Below, piece after piece: positions 41,039-51,082 of a DNA stretch of 64,000 nt (position 1 is the first letter of the stretch; every line of letters starts with the position of its first letter). Under the pieces are notes generated by a model. That model made no database searches, had not been told where the DNA came from, and saw only the letters and a program-made list of their open reading frames with translations. Where the stretch lies: positions 503,102 through 567,101 of the forward strand of contig JAMPFK010000001.1 of the NCBI GenBank assembly GCA_023664485.1, written 5' to 3'. The DNA comes from Bacteroides fragilis. GTDB taxonomy: Bacteria; Bacillota; Clostridia; Lachnospirales; Lachnospiraceae. The position numbers and the translations under genes are program-made.

Positions 41039-41851
41039 TTAAAAAGGCAGACGAACGAGCATATTTGCGCCGACGCAGACTGCGAGATAGCAGACGAGCG
41101 TCAGGTAGGCGATTCCGTCCCTTTTTTTATATTGAAGCGGTTTCATTTTCGTCCTGTTCTCCCCGCCGCGGTAGCATCTTGCTTCCATCGCCATCGCGAG
41201 GTCGTTGGCCCGCCGGAATGCCGAGATAAAGAGGGGTACGAGCAGCGGCACGAGGCTTTTGGCTTTTTTGATGAGATTGCCGCTTTCAAAGTCCGCGCCT
41301 CTGGCGATCTGGGCCTTCATGATCTTATCCGTCTCCTCCAGAAGAACGGGAATAAAGCGGAGGGCGATCGACATCATCATCGCGACCTCATGCACCGGCA
41401 CTTTGAAGATTTTAAGCGGCGCCATTAATTTTTCCATGCCGTCCGTCAGGTTATTCGGCGTGGTCGTCAGTGTCATCACCGAAGAGCCGATAATCAGAAA
41501 GGTCAGGCGGATCGCCATAAATACGGCGGTCCTTAAACCTTCTTTCGTGATCGTCAGCTTCCAGATGGAGATAAGCGCCTCTCCCGGCGTCAGGAACAGA
41601 TTAAAGACCACTGTGAGGAGCAGGAGAAAAACGATCGCCCTCATTCCTTTTACCATGAAGCGGAACGGCACTCCGGACAGTTTGATGACGCCTGCCAGAA
41701 AAGCCGCCGCTATCAGATAACCGACAATATTTTTAACGATAAAGAGAGAAATGATAAAAGTAATCGTCGCTGTCAATTTTACCCGCGGGTCCAATTTATG
41801 GATGACGGAATCCGCCTGATAATACTGGCCCAATGTAATATCGCGTAACAT
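41039..41851 (-). CDS. ecfT: ECF transporter transmembrane protein EcfT
   Basis: The 270-residue membrane coupling subunit of group II energy-coupling-factor vitamin importers. It has HKLDPRVKL at the N-terminus and the Ala-Arg-Gly coupling motif in MKAQIARGADFESG, plus ~5-6 hydrophobic segments. It joins EcfA1/A2 to exchangeable substrate-binding proteins encoded elsewhere. Confidence 0.95.
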   Translation of the reverse strand: MLRDITLGQYYQADSVIHKLDPRVKLTATITFIISLFIVKNIVGYLIAAAFLAGVIKLSGVPFRFMVKGMRAIVFLLLLTVVFNLFLTPGEALISIWKLTITKEGLRTAVFMAIRLTFLIIGSSVMTLTTTPNNLTDGMEKLMAPLKIFKVPVHEVAMMMSIALRFIPVLLEETDKIMKAQIARGADFESGNLIKKAKSLVPLLVPLFISAFRRANDLAMAMEARCYRGGENRTKMKPLQYKKRDGIAYLTLVCYLAVCVGANMLVRLPF

Positions 41852-41854
41852 ATT

Positions 41855-42721
41855 TTATCGACTCCTGTCTGTCTGCGCACGCAGACATTTCAAAATTTCA
41901 TCCCGCGCCTCCGGAATCGTGACAGCTTCCGTACTGACCGGAAACCCTTTTTCCCGGAGCGCCCTCATGATATAAGTGACCTGAGGGGCGGCCAGGCCGA
42001 CCTGCTCCAGCTCCTTATAATGCCGGAACACTTCCCCTGGGGCATCGTCATAGAGCACGCTCCCCCTGTTCATGACGATGATGCGTTCCACATATTTGGC
42101 GACATCCTCCATGCTGTGCGAAACGAGAATGACCGTAATGCCCGTTTCCTTATGCAGGGCGGCGATCTGATCCAAAATCTCATCTCTCCCCTTAGGGTCG
42201 AGTCCTGCCGTCGGTTCGTCTAAAATCAGGATATCGGGTTTCATCGCCAGGACGCCCGCTATCGCTGTCCTTCTTTTCTGCCCGCCCGACAGGTCGAAAG
42301 GCGACTGATAAAAAAATTCGTCTTCCAGCCCGACCTGCTTTAATGCCGCATATGCGCGGAGCTCCGTTTCTTTTTTGGAGAGGCCGAGATTTTTCGGCCC
42401 GAAGCAGACATCGGTGAACACATCGACTTCAAACAGCTGGTGTTCGGGGTACTGAAAGACCAGGCCGACTTTGCTGCGTAGCTTTTTTTTATCATAATCG
42501 GCATCATGGATATCCTCGCCGTTAAAGTAGATCGAGCCGCCCGTCGGCTTTATCAGGCCGTTCAAATGCTGTACGAGCGTCGATTTGCCGGAACCGGTGT
42601 GGCCGATCAGGCCAATGAACTGCCCATCGGGTATGACAAGGCTCACATCCTTTAATGCATGGACCGCCAGCTCCGTATCCCCGCCGTATACATAATTTAC
42701 ATGATCTAAAATCAAAGGCAT
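41855..42721 (-). CDS. ecfA2: ECF transporter ATPase EcfA2
   Basis: A 288-residue ATPase: Walker A GHTGSGKST, signature LSGGQKRR, Walker B LILDEPTAGLDP. The ATG at 42721 follows GGAGG; the longer frame to 42757 lacks a site. It ends 3 bp before ecfT. Confidence 0.95.
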   Translation of the reverse strand: MPLILDHVNYVYGGDTELAVHALKDVSLVIPDGQFIGLIGHTGSGKSTLVQHLNGLIKPTGGSIYFNGEDIHDADYDKKKLRSKVGLVFQYPEHQLFEVDVFTDVCFGPKNLGLSKKETELRAYAALKQVGLEDEFFYQSPFDLSGGQKRRTAIAGVLAMKPDILILDEPTAGLDPKGRDEILDQIAALHKETGITVILVSHSMEDVAKYVERIIVMNRGSVLYDDAPGEVFRHYKELEQVGLAAPQVTYIMRALREKGFPVSTEAVTIPEARDEILKCLRAQTDRSR

Positions 42722-42765
42722 GTTTTCCTCCGTCTGTCCGCTTCCGCGGACACTCAAACCGATCG

Positions 42766-43629
42766 TTAAAAATGCTTTTCTTTCAGCTTTTCCATGTTCT
42801 GAACAAATTCCTCTGTCGTCAGAATGCCGTCCGGCACAGGAATACCTCTTTGCTGCAGTTCGTACGCCAGTAACGTCACCTGCGGCACATCCAGACGGAG
42901 CGCCTGCAGCTGCTCCACATGAGAAAAGATTTCCCGCGGCGTACCCTGCATGGCGATCTTCCCCTTATCCATAACAAAAACCTTATCTGCATGGATAATC
43001 TCTTCCATATAATGAGTGATCAGAACGACCGTAATCCCCTCCGCAGCATTGAGGGCCCGGACCGCACGCACCACTTCTTTCCGTCCGTTCGGATCCAGCA
43101 TCGCCGTCGGCTCGTCGAGAATAATACATTTCGGGTGCATGGCGATAACGCCCGCGATGGATACGCGCTGCTTCTGCCCGCCGGAGAGTTTGTTCGGCGA
43201 ATGTTTCCGGTACTCATACATGCCGACCGCTTTCAGGCTTTCTTCCACCCGTTCCCATATCTCTGCAGTCGGGACGCCCATATTTTCGGGCCCGAAGCCG
43301 ACATCCTCCTCGACCACCTGTCCGATGATCTGGTTATCCGGGTTCTGGAACACCATGCCCGCGCTCTGCCGCACTTCCCACAGATTCTGTTCCTTTGCGG
43401 TATCCATGCCGTCTACCCAGACGGTCCCTTCGGTCGGATAAAGAATCGCGTTGATATGCTTTGCCAGCGTGGATTTCCCGGAGCCGTTATGTCCGAGAAT
43501 CGCAACGAAGTCGCCCTGCTTAACGTCCAGATCCACCTCGTCTACCGCACGGGTGATCCCTTCCACATTGCCCTCCTCGTCGCGCCTGATATATTCAAAT
43601 ACCAGTTTTTCCGTTTTAATGATTCCCAC
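42766..43629 (-). CDS. ecfA1: ECF transporter ATPase EcfA1
   Basis: A 287-residue ATPase: Walker A GHNGSGKST, signature LSGGQKQR, Walker B IILDEPTAMLDP. It starts with GTG (43629) after AAGGGGG, only 2 bp past the stop of the DegT aminotransferase gene, so it is transcribed with the glycan genes rather than with rplQ. Confidence 0.95.
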   Translation of the reverse strand: MGIIKTEKLVFEYIRRDEEGNVEGITRAVDEVDLDVKQGDFVAILGHNGSGKSTLAKHINAILYPTEGTVWVDGMDTAKEQNLWEVRQSAGMVFQNPDNQIIGQVVEEDVGFGPENMGVPTAEIWERVEESLKAVGMYEYRKHSPNKLSGGQKQRVSIAGVIAMHPKCIILDEPTAMLDPNGRKEVVRAVRALNAAEGITVVLITHYMEEIIHADKVFVMDKGKIAMQGTPREIFSHVEQLQALRLDVPQVTLLAYELQQRGIPVPDGILTTEEFVQNMEKLKEKHF

Positions 43630-43631
43630 AG

Positions 43632-44732
43632 CTATACCCCCTTATAGGCATTGCAGGCATCGATGACAAGCCTGATCTCTTCCTCCTCCATCTCCGGGAA
43701 CATCGGAAGCGTCACGCAGTGGCCCGCCAGATATTCCGCATTCGGGCAGTCGCCTCTTTGATATCCCAGATGCCGGTAGGCTTTCTGTAAATGGCAGGGA
43801 ACCGGATAATGCTTATTGCATTCTATCCCTTTTTCCTCCATATAGGCGATGAGATGGTCGGCGTTTTCCACAGTCACCACGAATAAATGATATACGGGAG
43901 ACGTATTGGCCGGGTGCGCCTGCATGGTAATCAGAGGATTCGTAATCTCCCGGATATAGCGTTCCCCTGTCCTGATCCTTCTTTTCGTCCATTCCGGCAG
44001 GTATTTCAGGCCGACGCTCAACACCGCCCCCTGCAGTCCTTCCAGCCGGTAGTTATAGCCTATGACGTCGTGATAATAGCGCACGCTGCATCCCTGGTTC
44101 TTAATCGTCGTAATTGCGTCATAATATTCTTTTTTCCGGCAGGTAACGCTCCCGCCCTCGCCGAAGGCATACAGGTTTTTCCCCGGATAAAAGGAAAAAC
44201 ACCCCATCTCCCCCAGGCCGCCGACGCTCTTTCCCTCATAGAGCGCGCCGTGAGCCTGCGCGCAGTCCTCCACGACATAAAGCCCGTGTTTATCCGCGAT
44301 CTCTTTTATCTCGCGAAAGGCGAAAGGCTGCCCGTATAAATGAACGCCGATGATCGCTTTCGTTTTCTCCGTAATCTTTTCGGCGGCGCTCGCCGGGTCG
44401 ATTTCCCAGGTATCGGCGGTGCAGTCCGCAAAAACGGGAGTCGCTCCCGTGTAGGTAACGCCCCAGGCCGTCGCGATATAGGTATTCGCCGGAACGATCA
44501 CTTCATCCCCTTCCCCGATTCCAAGCGCCATCATCGCGCAATGGAGCGCCGAGGTGCCGTTATTGACCCCCGCCGCATAGGGGACTCCGCAATACCGCGC
44601 AAATTCTTCATCGAACCGGTCCGCAAATTTTCCGCCGGAAAAAGCCGTTTCCTCACAGACTAAGCCGATCGCCTCCATATACTCCTCTTTGTGCTTTAAA
44701 TAGTCCCTCGACAGATCAATCCTTTTTAACAT
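43632..44732 (-). CDS. DegT/DnrJ/EryC1/StrS-family aminotransferase
   Basis: A 366-residue PLP-dependent enzyme that adds an amino group to a nucleotide-linked keto-sugar. It has NNGTSALHCAMMALGIGEGD, EVIVPANTYIATAWGVTYTG, DCAQAHGA and the PLP-lysine region CFSFYPGKNLYAFGEGG. The substrate is probably a UDP- or dTDP-keto-deoxyhexose for a surface glycan. Last gene of the glycan operon before ecfA1; it overlaps the upstream GT2 gene by 17 bp. Confidence 0.93.
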   Translation of the reverse strand: MLKRIDLSRDYLKHKEEYMEAIGLVCEETAFSGGKFADRFDEEFARYCGVPYAAGVNNGTSALHCAMMALGIGEGDEVIVPANTYIATAWGVTYTGATPVFADCTADTWEIDPASAAEKITEKTKAIIGVHLYGQPFAFREIKEIADKHGLYVVEDCAQAHGALYEGKSVGGLGEMGCFSFYPGKNLYAFGEGGSVTCRKKEYYDAITTIKNQGCSVRYYHDVIGYNYRLEGLQGAVLSVGLKYLPEWTKRRIRTGERYIREITNPLITMQAHPANTSPVYHLFVVTVENADHLIAYMEEKGIECNKHYPVPCHLQKAYRHLGYQRGDCPNAEYLAGHCVTLPMFPEMEEEEIRLVIDACNAYKGV

Positions 44733-45480
44733 AAATATCCTTCCCCTGCTCTTCCCTGCGAAATGTTCTATGTAATCTGTATATCTGCACGATATAATTT
44801 TTAATCGTCTTAAAGACCTTTACGGTCGTATTGTAATCTTCCTGCCATTCCACCGGCATCTCATAAATTACCATGCCGCCGCGTTCCGCCCGAAGCAGGA
44901 ACTCCACCGTATAGAACCAGCCGTTGTCATTGCTGCACTCCGCGGCCAGGGAGTCCGCTGCTTCCTTCCGAAGGAACGTAAATCCGCAGAGAGCGTCCGT
45001 CGCTTTCATATGAAAGATCGCTTTTAACAGAAAAACCAGTCCCATGGAAGTTATTTTCCGATACCATTTCCGGCCTCTCGTATCCGATTTCTTATGAAAC
45101 CTGCTGCCGTTCACATACTGCAGCTTTTCTTTTTTCTGAAAAAGCGTTATCGTCCTGCCAAGATACTTTAAATCCGTCGATAAATCGATATCCATGTAGC
45201 CGACAATATCGCTCTTATTCCGGCGGATTCCCTCGCGGAAAGCCACACCGACGCCCCGCTCATTCAGCCGGACATACGTTACCTCCGGGTATTCCTTTTC
45301 TAACGCCCTTGCGATCTCCGGCGTCTCGTCGTCGGAACCGTTATCCAGAATCGTAAGCGTATACGCAATTTTCACATTTTTTTTCAGATAAGCCATCGTT
45401 TTTTCGATGCCGTTCCTGAGCCTCAGCCGCTCGTTCAATACCGGGAACAGCAGATTAATGCTCTTTACTTCACCGCTCAT
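44716..45480 (-). CDS. Glycosyltransferase family 2 (dolichyl/polyprenyl-phosphate sugar synthase-like)
   Basis: A 254-residue GT-A enzyme: INLLFPVLNERLRLRNGIEK, DNGSDDETPEIARALE, the metal motif YMDIDLSTDL (DxD) and ADALCGFTFLRKEA-like acceptor region. It lacks C-terminal membrane helices. It would transfer sugar to polyprenyl phosphate. Confidence 0.88.
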   Translation of the reverse strand: MSGEVKSINLLFPVLNERLRLRNGIEKTMAYLKKNVKIAYTLTILDNGSDDETPEIARALEKEYPEVTYVRLNERGVGVAFREGIRRNKSDIVGYMDIDLSTDLKYLGRTITLFQKKEKLQYVNGSRFHKKSDTRGRKWYRKITSMGLVFLLKAIFHMKATDALCGFTFLRKEAADSLAAECSNDNGWFYTVEFLLRAERGGMVIYEMPVEWQEDYNTTVKVFKTIKNYIVQIYRLHRTFRREEQGKDIYVKKD

Positions 45481-45503
45481 TTTCCGAAAACGCTCCTTTC
45501 CCC

Positions 45504-46457
45504 TCAGTCATTCGCCACTTTTTCGATATCCGCGACCAGATACCGCTGCTGCTTAAAGATCAGATTCAGCACGACGGATAAATATTTTAAAATAATCGTT
45601 AAAAGCGCGAACACGCCGAAAAATCCGAGCGCCAGAAATCCCATCGTGGAAAGCCAGCCCTCCGTCGGCTCGCCCGGGCCGAAAAGATCCGAAATAATAT
45701 AGATCCCGACGCCCACCGTCACCAGCAGGAACACGGCGCAGACGATCATGGACAGCTTTTCCAGCACGTTCGTAAAGTAAATAAAAGAGTCCAGGGCGAG
45801 CGAAGTCCGCTCGGAAATCACGGCCTTGTTCTTTATCCGCGCCGTCCTGTCCGTACTTTCATAATATAAAGTCGTCATGGCGAGCCCGCAGTTGCTGTAT
45901 ACCGCCTTCCTGTAAGGGATATACCGCCCCATCGATTTAATGCGGTTGATCGCGCGCCTCGACACGATGCGGAACGTTTCCGGCCCGATCCTGCTGTTGG
46001 AGCGGCTCGTCATATTATACAGCGCATAAAAGAGCCGGGAAGTGAAGCGCAGCTTTCCTTTGCTGCTGGCCGCCACGATATCGTTCCCCTCCAGCATTTT
46101 CCCGTATACCCGCAAAAGCATCTCCGGCGGGTAATCTACAAATACATCGTCGAACTCATAGACGAAATCGCCGATCGCCATATCCCTGCCCGCGTTCATC
46201 GCGCTCTCCATCCCCTGAAAAAAGCTCATGTGGATGACATTGACCATGACTTTTATCTGATTTTTCTCCAGATATTCTTTAAGCCGCTCTATCGTGGCAT
46301 CCGTACAGCCGTCGTCTACGCAGACGATTTCAAAGTCCTGAAAAGAACGTTCGCACACCGGGATGACCGACGCCATAAAATGCTGGATATACTTTTCCAC
46401 ATTATGAAGATATACGACCAAAGAAATAAATTTCTTTTCTTTTTTCTGATTGTTCAT
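45504..46457 (-). CDS. Glycosyltransferase family 2, membrane-bound (GtrB-like)
   Basis: A 317-residue enzyme with a GT-A domain (FISLVVYLHNVEKYIQHFMA, CVDDGCTDATIERLKEYL, DFVYEFDDVFVD) and two C-terminal membrane helices (from ~residue 235). The layout is that of bactoprenol-sugar synthases such as GtrB. The DxD motif reads EFDDVF. Confidence 0.87.
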   Translation of the reverse strand: MNNQKKEKKFISLVVYLHNVEKYIQHFMASVIPVCERSFQDFEIVCVDDGCTDATIERLKEYLEKNQIKVMVNVIHMSFFQGMESAMNAGRDMAIGDFVYEFDDVFVDYPPEMLLRVYGKMLEGNDIVAASSKGKLRFTSRLFYALYNMTSRSNSRIGPETFRIVSRRAINRIKSMGRYIPYRKAVYSNCGLAMTTLYYESTDRTARIKNKAVISERTSLALDSFIYFTNVLEKLSMIVCAVFLLVTVGVGIYIISDLFGPGEPTEGWLSTMGFLALGFFGVFALLTIILKYLSVVLNLIFKQQRYLVADIEKVAND

Positions 46458-46493
46458 ATCGATGCTATGCCTTTCTCCGACCCGCCTTTCCGG

Positions 46494-47645
46494 TCAGGAT
46501 AACTCTAAATAATCGTCCAGGTCATAGACGGTATTGATTTTTCCGGAAAGCACGCTGATAAAGAACGGCTCCCTGTTCAGGACCTTTATCGCCGTCGGTC
46601 TGGAATCGTCTACCTCGGAGGACTTCAAAATCGGCTTGATGGAATAGAGCGACTTTAAATAGGCGTATCGGTACTTTTCCTTCAAATACTGCGACGCAAG
46701 ATGAGACATATAAGGCCATGCCGACTCCGGCCTGTGGGGACAGTCGCTGCAGTTGCCGAGATTGTCCGGCGTACAGCCCGTTTCCTCAGCTGTCTCCAGC
46801 CCTTTCTGGCATCCGAAAGACGGGCGGACATCGTAGGAGGTCACATGGGGCGTAAAGGTAACGGAAGTTAAGGAATGCAGCCCTGTCTTACCAAAGGGCA
46901 TAATCGAGAAAAAGGGCCCATCCATAACGGTAATCCCGGTCCCCCGTATCTGTTCGGAAGGCTCGCAGAGAATGATCTCGCACAGCTCATATTTGATCTT
47001 GAAAAAATCCTTCTCCACGCCTTCTAATTTATCGATTACCTGATTCACGGAAGCATAAGAAGCGTTCAGCACATAGGGCGCTTCAAAAAAACGCTCTCCC
47101 CGCATCCATACCTCGAATACATCCGCTTTCCTGACGATCTTCTCTATCCGCGCGCCATAACAGAAGGCAACGCCATCCCTGCCGTTCAGCTGTTCCTCGT
47201 AATAGTTCTGCAGTATTTTGGCATCGTAGGTATATTCTTCCGTCAAAAAGGCTCCGTCGCACATCCCCGGATTAAAATATTCAGAAACTGCCACCTCGTC
47301 GCACCGGATACCCGCCGCCTTGCAGAAGCTCATGAACTGCCCTGCATTCGTCCATGAAAAATTGGCCGCCGTCGCATAGACCTGCTCGAACTTATCATGG
47401 ATGCAGAAAGAAAAATCCTCTGCAAAACGCCGGAAATATCCCGCCGATTTCATCGCGGTGGTAAGGCTCCTCGGATAATGATATCCCATATGCACTCTCG
47501 CCTGATTGATATAGGTCGCCCGTCCAAACGGCCCCTTATCGTATTCCAGCACCAGAACCTTTTCCCCTCTGTCGCTGCAGTATTTTGCGGCATAGAGACC
47601 GTAAAGCCCGGCGCCGATAATGATCCTGTCAAATTTTTTTTCCAT
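46494..47645 (-). CDS. FAD-dependent oxidoreductase (DAO-type) in glycan operon
   Basis: A 383-residue protein starting with a Rossmann FAD motif, FDRIIIGAGLYGLYAAKYCS. DAO-like features continue (ARVHMGYHYPRSL, YVLNASYASVNQV). A Cys cluster CTPDNLGNCSDCPHRP near residue 300 may bind metal. It could oxidise a sugar or lipid-linked intermediate, but the substrate is not evident. ATG 47645 follows TAGGAGT; the stop of the upstream gene is 8 bp away. Confidence 0.78.
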   Translation of the reverse strand: MEKKFDRIIIGAGLYGLYAAKYCSDRGEKVLVLEYDKGPFGRATYINQARVHMGYHYPRSLTTAMKSAGYFRRFAEDFSFCIHDKFEQVYATAANFSWTNAGQFMSFCKAAGIRCDEVAVSEYFNPGMCDGAFLTEEYTYDAKILQNYYEEQLNGRDGVAFCYGARIEKIVRKADVFEVWMRGERFFEAPYVLNASYASVNQVIDKLEGVEKDFFKIKYELCEIILCEPSEQIRGTGITVMDGPFFSIMPFGKTGLHSLTSVTFTPHVTSYDVRPSFGCQKGLETAEETGCTPDNLGNCSDCPHRPESAWPYMSHLASQYLKEKYRYAYLKSLYSIKPILKSSEVDDSRPTAIKVLNREPFFISVLSGKINTVYDLDDYLELS

Positions 47646-47652
47646 TCTACTC

Positions 47653-49209
47653 CTATTCCAGGCATGAAAAATTGTAATCGGAACGATAAATGTAAAATCT
47701 CCCGATCTGCGCTTCCAATCTGATATCGTCCTCGTGGGCCGCCAGGAAAACATCGAACGCATCCAGCTGCGTTTCCGGGATCACATATGCCGTTACCGCC
47801 TCAAAAGGCATATACGGCACATACCAGTCCGTACTGCTCATCCATTTGCAGATATCCATTTTTTCCACGGAAGCGACCGCCGCCACCCGGATCCGTCCAT
47901 TGGACAGGACCGTCATCGTATTGGCGTTCTCGAACGTCGAATAAGCCGTCCGGAAATCATTTTCCTCCAAAAACCGGACAACTTCTGCAGCATCTGTCCG
48001 GGGCGGTTCCTCCGCCCTTAAAACGGGAAGGTAATTATGATAAAAACATACGATGGAAAGCGTCGCGGTCACAAAAGCAAGGCAGAAGCGCATCCTGTAC
48101 CAGGGCTTCCCGGCCTCCCGCATTTTCCGGAAAAACAGGATCTCCGCATAAGCCGCCGCATAACTGGACAGGAAATAGTAGCGTTCCGTACTCTCCACTG
48201 TCGTAAATGCCACCATCAATGCCGTTACCGCCGGGGAACTGCACAGAATCAGAAATCCCCATTCTGCTGTTTTTACCCCCTCCCGCTTAAAAATCCGGAT
48301 CACAATATCGATGATCAGATAAAGGGCGGTAAGCAAAAGGGCCGCCGCTCCGATTTTCCATAAAAGAGGCTGGGACTCTCCAAATCCCATTGCCGCCAGC
48401 ATATCGGGAACAACCTCGATACACAGCTTGGAGAAACCGTTCCTGATATTTCGGGAAAGCTCCTGCCCTTTGGAAAACGGAAAGCACATTCCGAGGAAGC
48501 TCACTGCCAGCAGGGCCGCCGCCCACAGGCTGATAAAAATATCCGCCCTTTCCTTCTTCTTCCCGCAGTAGATATCGTACAGGCTCCAAAGGGCCTCCAT
48601 CCCGAACAGCGGGCCGTATATCATCAGGATTCCCCGCGCGCCCTGCATACCCAGGATGAGCGAGAGGACGGCCGCCGCCGAAGGTTTTATCCATTTAATG
48701 GATTTTTCCCTGCGCGCTTCCAAATATACGCCGAACGTAAAGAACAGGACCGCCACATGCACGGCATAATAGGACGCATATAAATAGGACAGCTCCAAAA
48801 GCGTGCTGTCCGCCGGAAGCATGAGGCACAGAAATCCGAACAAAAGCAGCTCTTTTTTCTGAAAACGAAGCGCTTTCCCGAAAAAAAGCGCGCTCCACAA
48901 GATCAGGGCCGTCATCGCACAGCAGGCGAGCCCCGCCGACATAGTCATATTATGCGTTAATCCATAAAAAAGCGCCGCCGCATTCGGCATACAGATAAGC
49001 CGCGTTTCCTCCGCAATATACCATGTGCCGGGCACGATCTCCTTACTGTCCCATATCAGCTTCCCCAGCACGGCATCCGAGGCGATATCCGCATCCAGCG
49101 CATAGCGGTAATGACAGAGATTCGTAATTCCTATCAGCACTAAAAATCCCAGAATGCCCAATGCCAGCGCCGCATTCAAAATTTCTTCCCGTTTCTTTTC
49201 GATGGGCAT
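47653..49209 (-). CDS. Polytopic membrane protein of glycan operon (possible GT-C glycosyltransferase)
   Basis: A 518-residue protein with about ten to twelve hydrophobic segments and a C-terminal soluble domain (from ~residue 400, VVRFLEENDFRTAYSTFENA). The architecture resembles GT-C enzymes that use polyprenyl-phosphate sugars, with an acidic loop after TM1 (YALDADIASDAVLGKLIWDS). ATG 49209 follows GGGAG. First gene of the minus-strand glycan operon. Confidence 0.75.
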   Translation of the reverse strand: MPIEKKREEILNAALALGILGFLVLIGITNLCHYRYALDADIASDAVLGKLIWDSKEIVPGTWYIAEETRLICMPNAAALFYGLTHNMTMSAGLACCAMTALILWSALFFGKALRFQKKELLLFGFLCLMLPADSTLLELSYLYASYYAVHVAVLFFTFGVYLEARREKSIKWIKPSAAAVLSLILGMQGARGILMIYGPLFGMEALWSLYDIYCGKKKERADIFISLWAAALLAVSFLGMCFPFSKGQELSRNIRNGFSKLCIEVVPDMLAAMGFGESQPLLWKIGAAALLLTALYLIIDIVIRIFKREGVKTAEWGFLILCSSPAVTALMVAFTTVESTERYYFLSSYAAAYAEILFFRKMREAGKPWYRMRFCLAFVTATLSIVCFYHNYLPVLRAEEPPRTDAAEVVRFLEENDFRTAYSTFENANTMTVLSNGRIRVAAVASVEKMDICKWMSSTDWYVPYMPFEAVTAYVIPETQLDAFDVFLAAHEDDIRLEAQIGRFYIYRSDYNFSCLE

Positions 49210-49291
49210 TTCTCTATGCTCCCAAATCATTTATAAAGTTCGTTTTTAATGATAACATCAATACATTCGGCGCGTCAAGAGGCTAAAACTA

Positions 49292-49320
49292 TGTACATCT
49301 TTTTGAAAATGGTATATAAT
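49292..49320 (+). promoter_or_regulatory. Promoter of the GT39-like gene
   Basis: TGTACA (49292-49297), 17 bp, TATAAT (49315-49320). On the other strand TTGACG (49273-49278) could serve the divergent glycan operon with a weak -10. Confidence 0.5.
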
Positions 49321-49361
49321 TTTTATGTTTTAACATGACTGTGACAGGAGAATCCTATTTT

Positions 49362-51062
49362 ATGAAAATACAACGCCGGCGGGCAATCCCCTTTTTTCTC
49401 TGTATGCTTCTTATCTTCTTTTTTATGCTGTATCAGTGCGCGCAGAAAAAGGGGACTTTTGTGGACGAACTGCTGACCTACGATCTGTCGAACCGCCAGT
49501 CTTCCAGAATAGAATATATCGTTTCCTATCTGTCCGCTTCATCGCCGTCCGCCATCTGGAACGATATGCGGGACGTCCTGCAGAACGGCAAGGAGGCATC
49601 CCGCATCTACCGCGATTTCAAACAATTTGAAGCGCAGAGCGAAGAAGCGGCCGTATGGCACGAAGGTGCGTACTATGCCCGGTTCATCACCGCGGAAAAG
49701 GAGCATCGTTTCGATTTTCTTTCCGTCATGTATAATGCCGTTTATGATTCCGCACCCCCGTTTTATTATTTCCTCGTTCATTTTATCTGTTCCCTGTTTC
49801 CGGACGCCTTTTCGCTATGGTTCGGCCTGGCCGTCAACCTCGTTTTTCTGATGTCCGCCTGCGCCTTGCTCTATCATATTGCGGAACGTTATTTCGGCGG
49901 CACGAAGTATGCCTGCCTCGTTACATTGTGTTATGCGTTCAGCATCGGCGGGATCTCCACGCTGCTTATCATCCGCATGTATGCCGTCTGTACCTTTTTC
50001 ACACTGGCATTCCTCGGCATCAACCTGCATATCGCCCAAAATGATTTTACCTTCACGAAAAAAAGCCGGCTGGCCTATATCCTGTGCGCGGTCCTCGGCT
50101 TCTATACGCAGTATTATTTCGTCATTTATGCGGGCCTCCTGGCCGGCACGGTGCTCGTATTCCTTTTCTCCCATAAAGAATACCGTTCCCGAATCAAATC
50201 TTATCTGATCCCCTCCGCCGCCGCGGCCGTCGCCAGCCTGATCATCTGGCCCTTTTCCATCAAGCATATTTTTATGGACAGCTTCGGCGCCAGCACCTTT
50301 TCCAATGCGGCTTCCGGGAATCTGTTCCGGAAGCTCGCAGCTTATCTGGCAATTCTTGCGGATTCCCTTTTTGCCGGACGGCCCCTGCTCTTCGTCCTTC
50401 TATGCCTCCTGCTTTTTGCCGGCGTCCTTTTTCCGGCATGCCGCAGACGGCGCAGGGAACCCGCCGCACCGTTCTCCTTTTCTACGCTGAAGCTTTTCCT
50501 GCTCTTCGTACCCGCGCTGGGCTATCTGTTCCTCGTTTCGCTTTCTGCGCCGTTCCTTGCGGACCGCTATATCATGTGCATTTTCCCGGTTCTGCTGCTG
50601 GGCCTGTATTCTCTCTCCTGCGCGGCGCTCTCTGCCGTCACGAAGCGCGCTTTTCCTGTCGTATGCGCATGCGGCGCCGTCATCACCGTTTTCGGCCTGC
50701 TGACGGTCCCCAGGAACTATGTCTATCCCGATAAGGCCGAGCGGTACGCTTTTATGGAAAAGGCAGGAAACGCCGCCTGCATCTATGTCAGCGAAAAGAA
50801 CGGCTGGATGTATAAATCCTGCCTTGATATGATGAGCCTGTGCAGGGATACCGCCCTGCTTTACCCGGAACAGCTCCATAGAGAGAACGCTATGCCGCTT
50901 CCTTCGGACGACTACGACCGCATATTGGTCTGCATCGCAAATTCTTACGAACAAGAGGATATTCTGAACACGATCATCGAATGCTATCATTTGGAAAATA
51001 GAACGGTAACGGCATTTCCACCCGTCAACGACGAATATGCCGCCCTGTATCTGTTAGAATAA
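49362..51062 (+). CDS. Glycosyltransferase family 39-like membrane protein
   Basis: A 566-residue polytopic protein. The first loop after TM1 holds FVDELLTYDLSNRQ, placed like the catalytic acidic site of GT-C/GT39 mannosyltransferase-like enzymes. Further motifs are APPFYYFLVHFICSLFPDAF and GLYTQYYF-like FYTQYYFVIYAGLLA. AGGAG is 11 bases before ATG 49362. It is transcribed divergently from the glycan operon and together with the VanY-like gene. Confidence 0.8.
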   Translation: MKIQRRRAIPFFLCMLLIFFFMLYQCAQKKGTFVDELLTYDLSNRQSSRIEYIVSYLSASSPSAIWNDMRDVLQNGKEASRIYRDFKQFEAQSEEAAVWHEGAYYARFITAEKEHRFDFLSVMYNAVYDSAPPFYYFLVHFICSLFPDAFSLWFGLAVNLVFLMSACALLYHIAERYFGGTKYACLVTLCYAFSIGGISTLLIIRMYAVCTFFTLAFLGINLHIAQNDFTFTKKSRLAYILCAVLGFYTQYYFVIYAGLLAGTVLVFLFSHKEYRSRIKSYLIPSAAAAVASLIIWPFSIKHIFMDSFGASTFSNAASGNLFRKLAAYLAILADSLFAGRPLLFVLLCLLLFAGVLFPACRRRRREPAAPFSFSTLKLFLLFVPALGYLFLVSLSAPFLADRYIMCIFPVLLLGLYSLSCAALSAVTKRAFPVVCACGAVITVFGLLTVPRNYVYPDKAERYAFMEKAGNAACIYVSEKNGWMYKSCLDMMSLCRDTALLYPEQLHRENAMPLPSDDYDRILVCIANSYEQEDILNTIIECYHLENRTVTAFPPVNDEYAALYLLE

Positions 51063-51082
51063 ACCGGAAAGGACCTGTCCCT

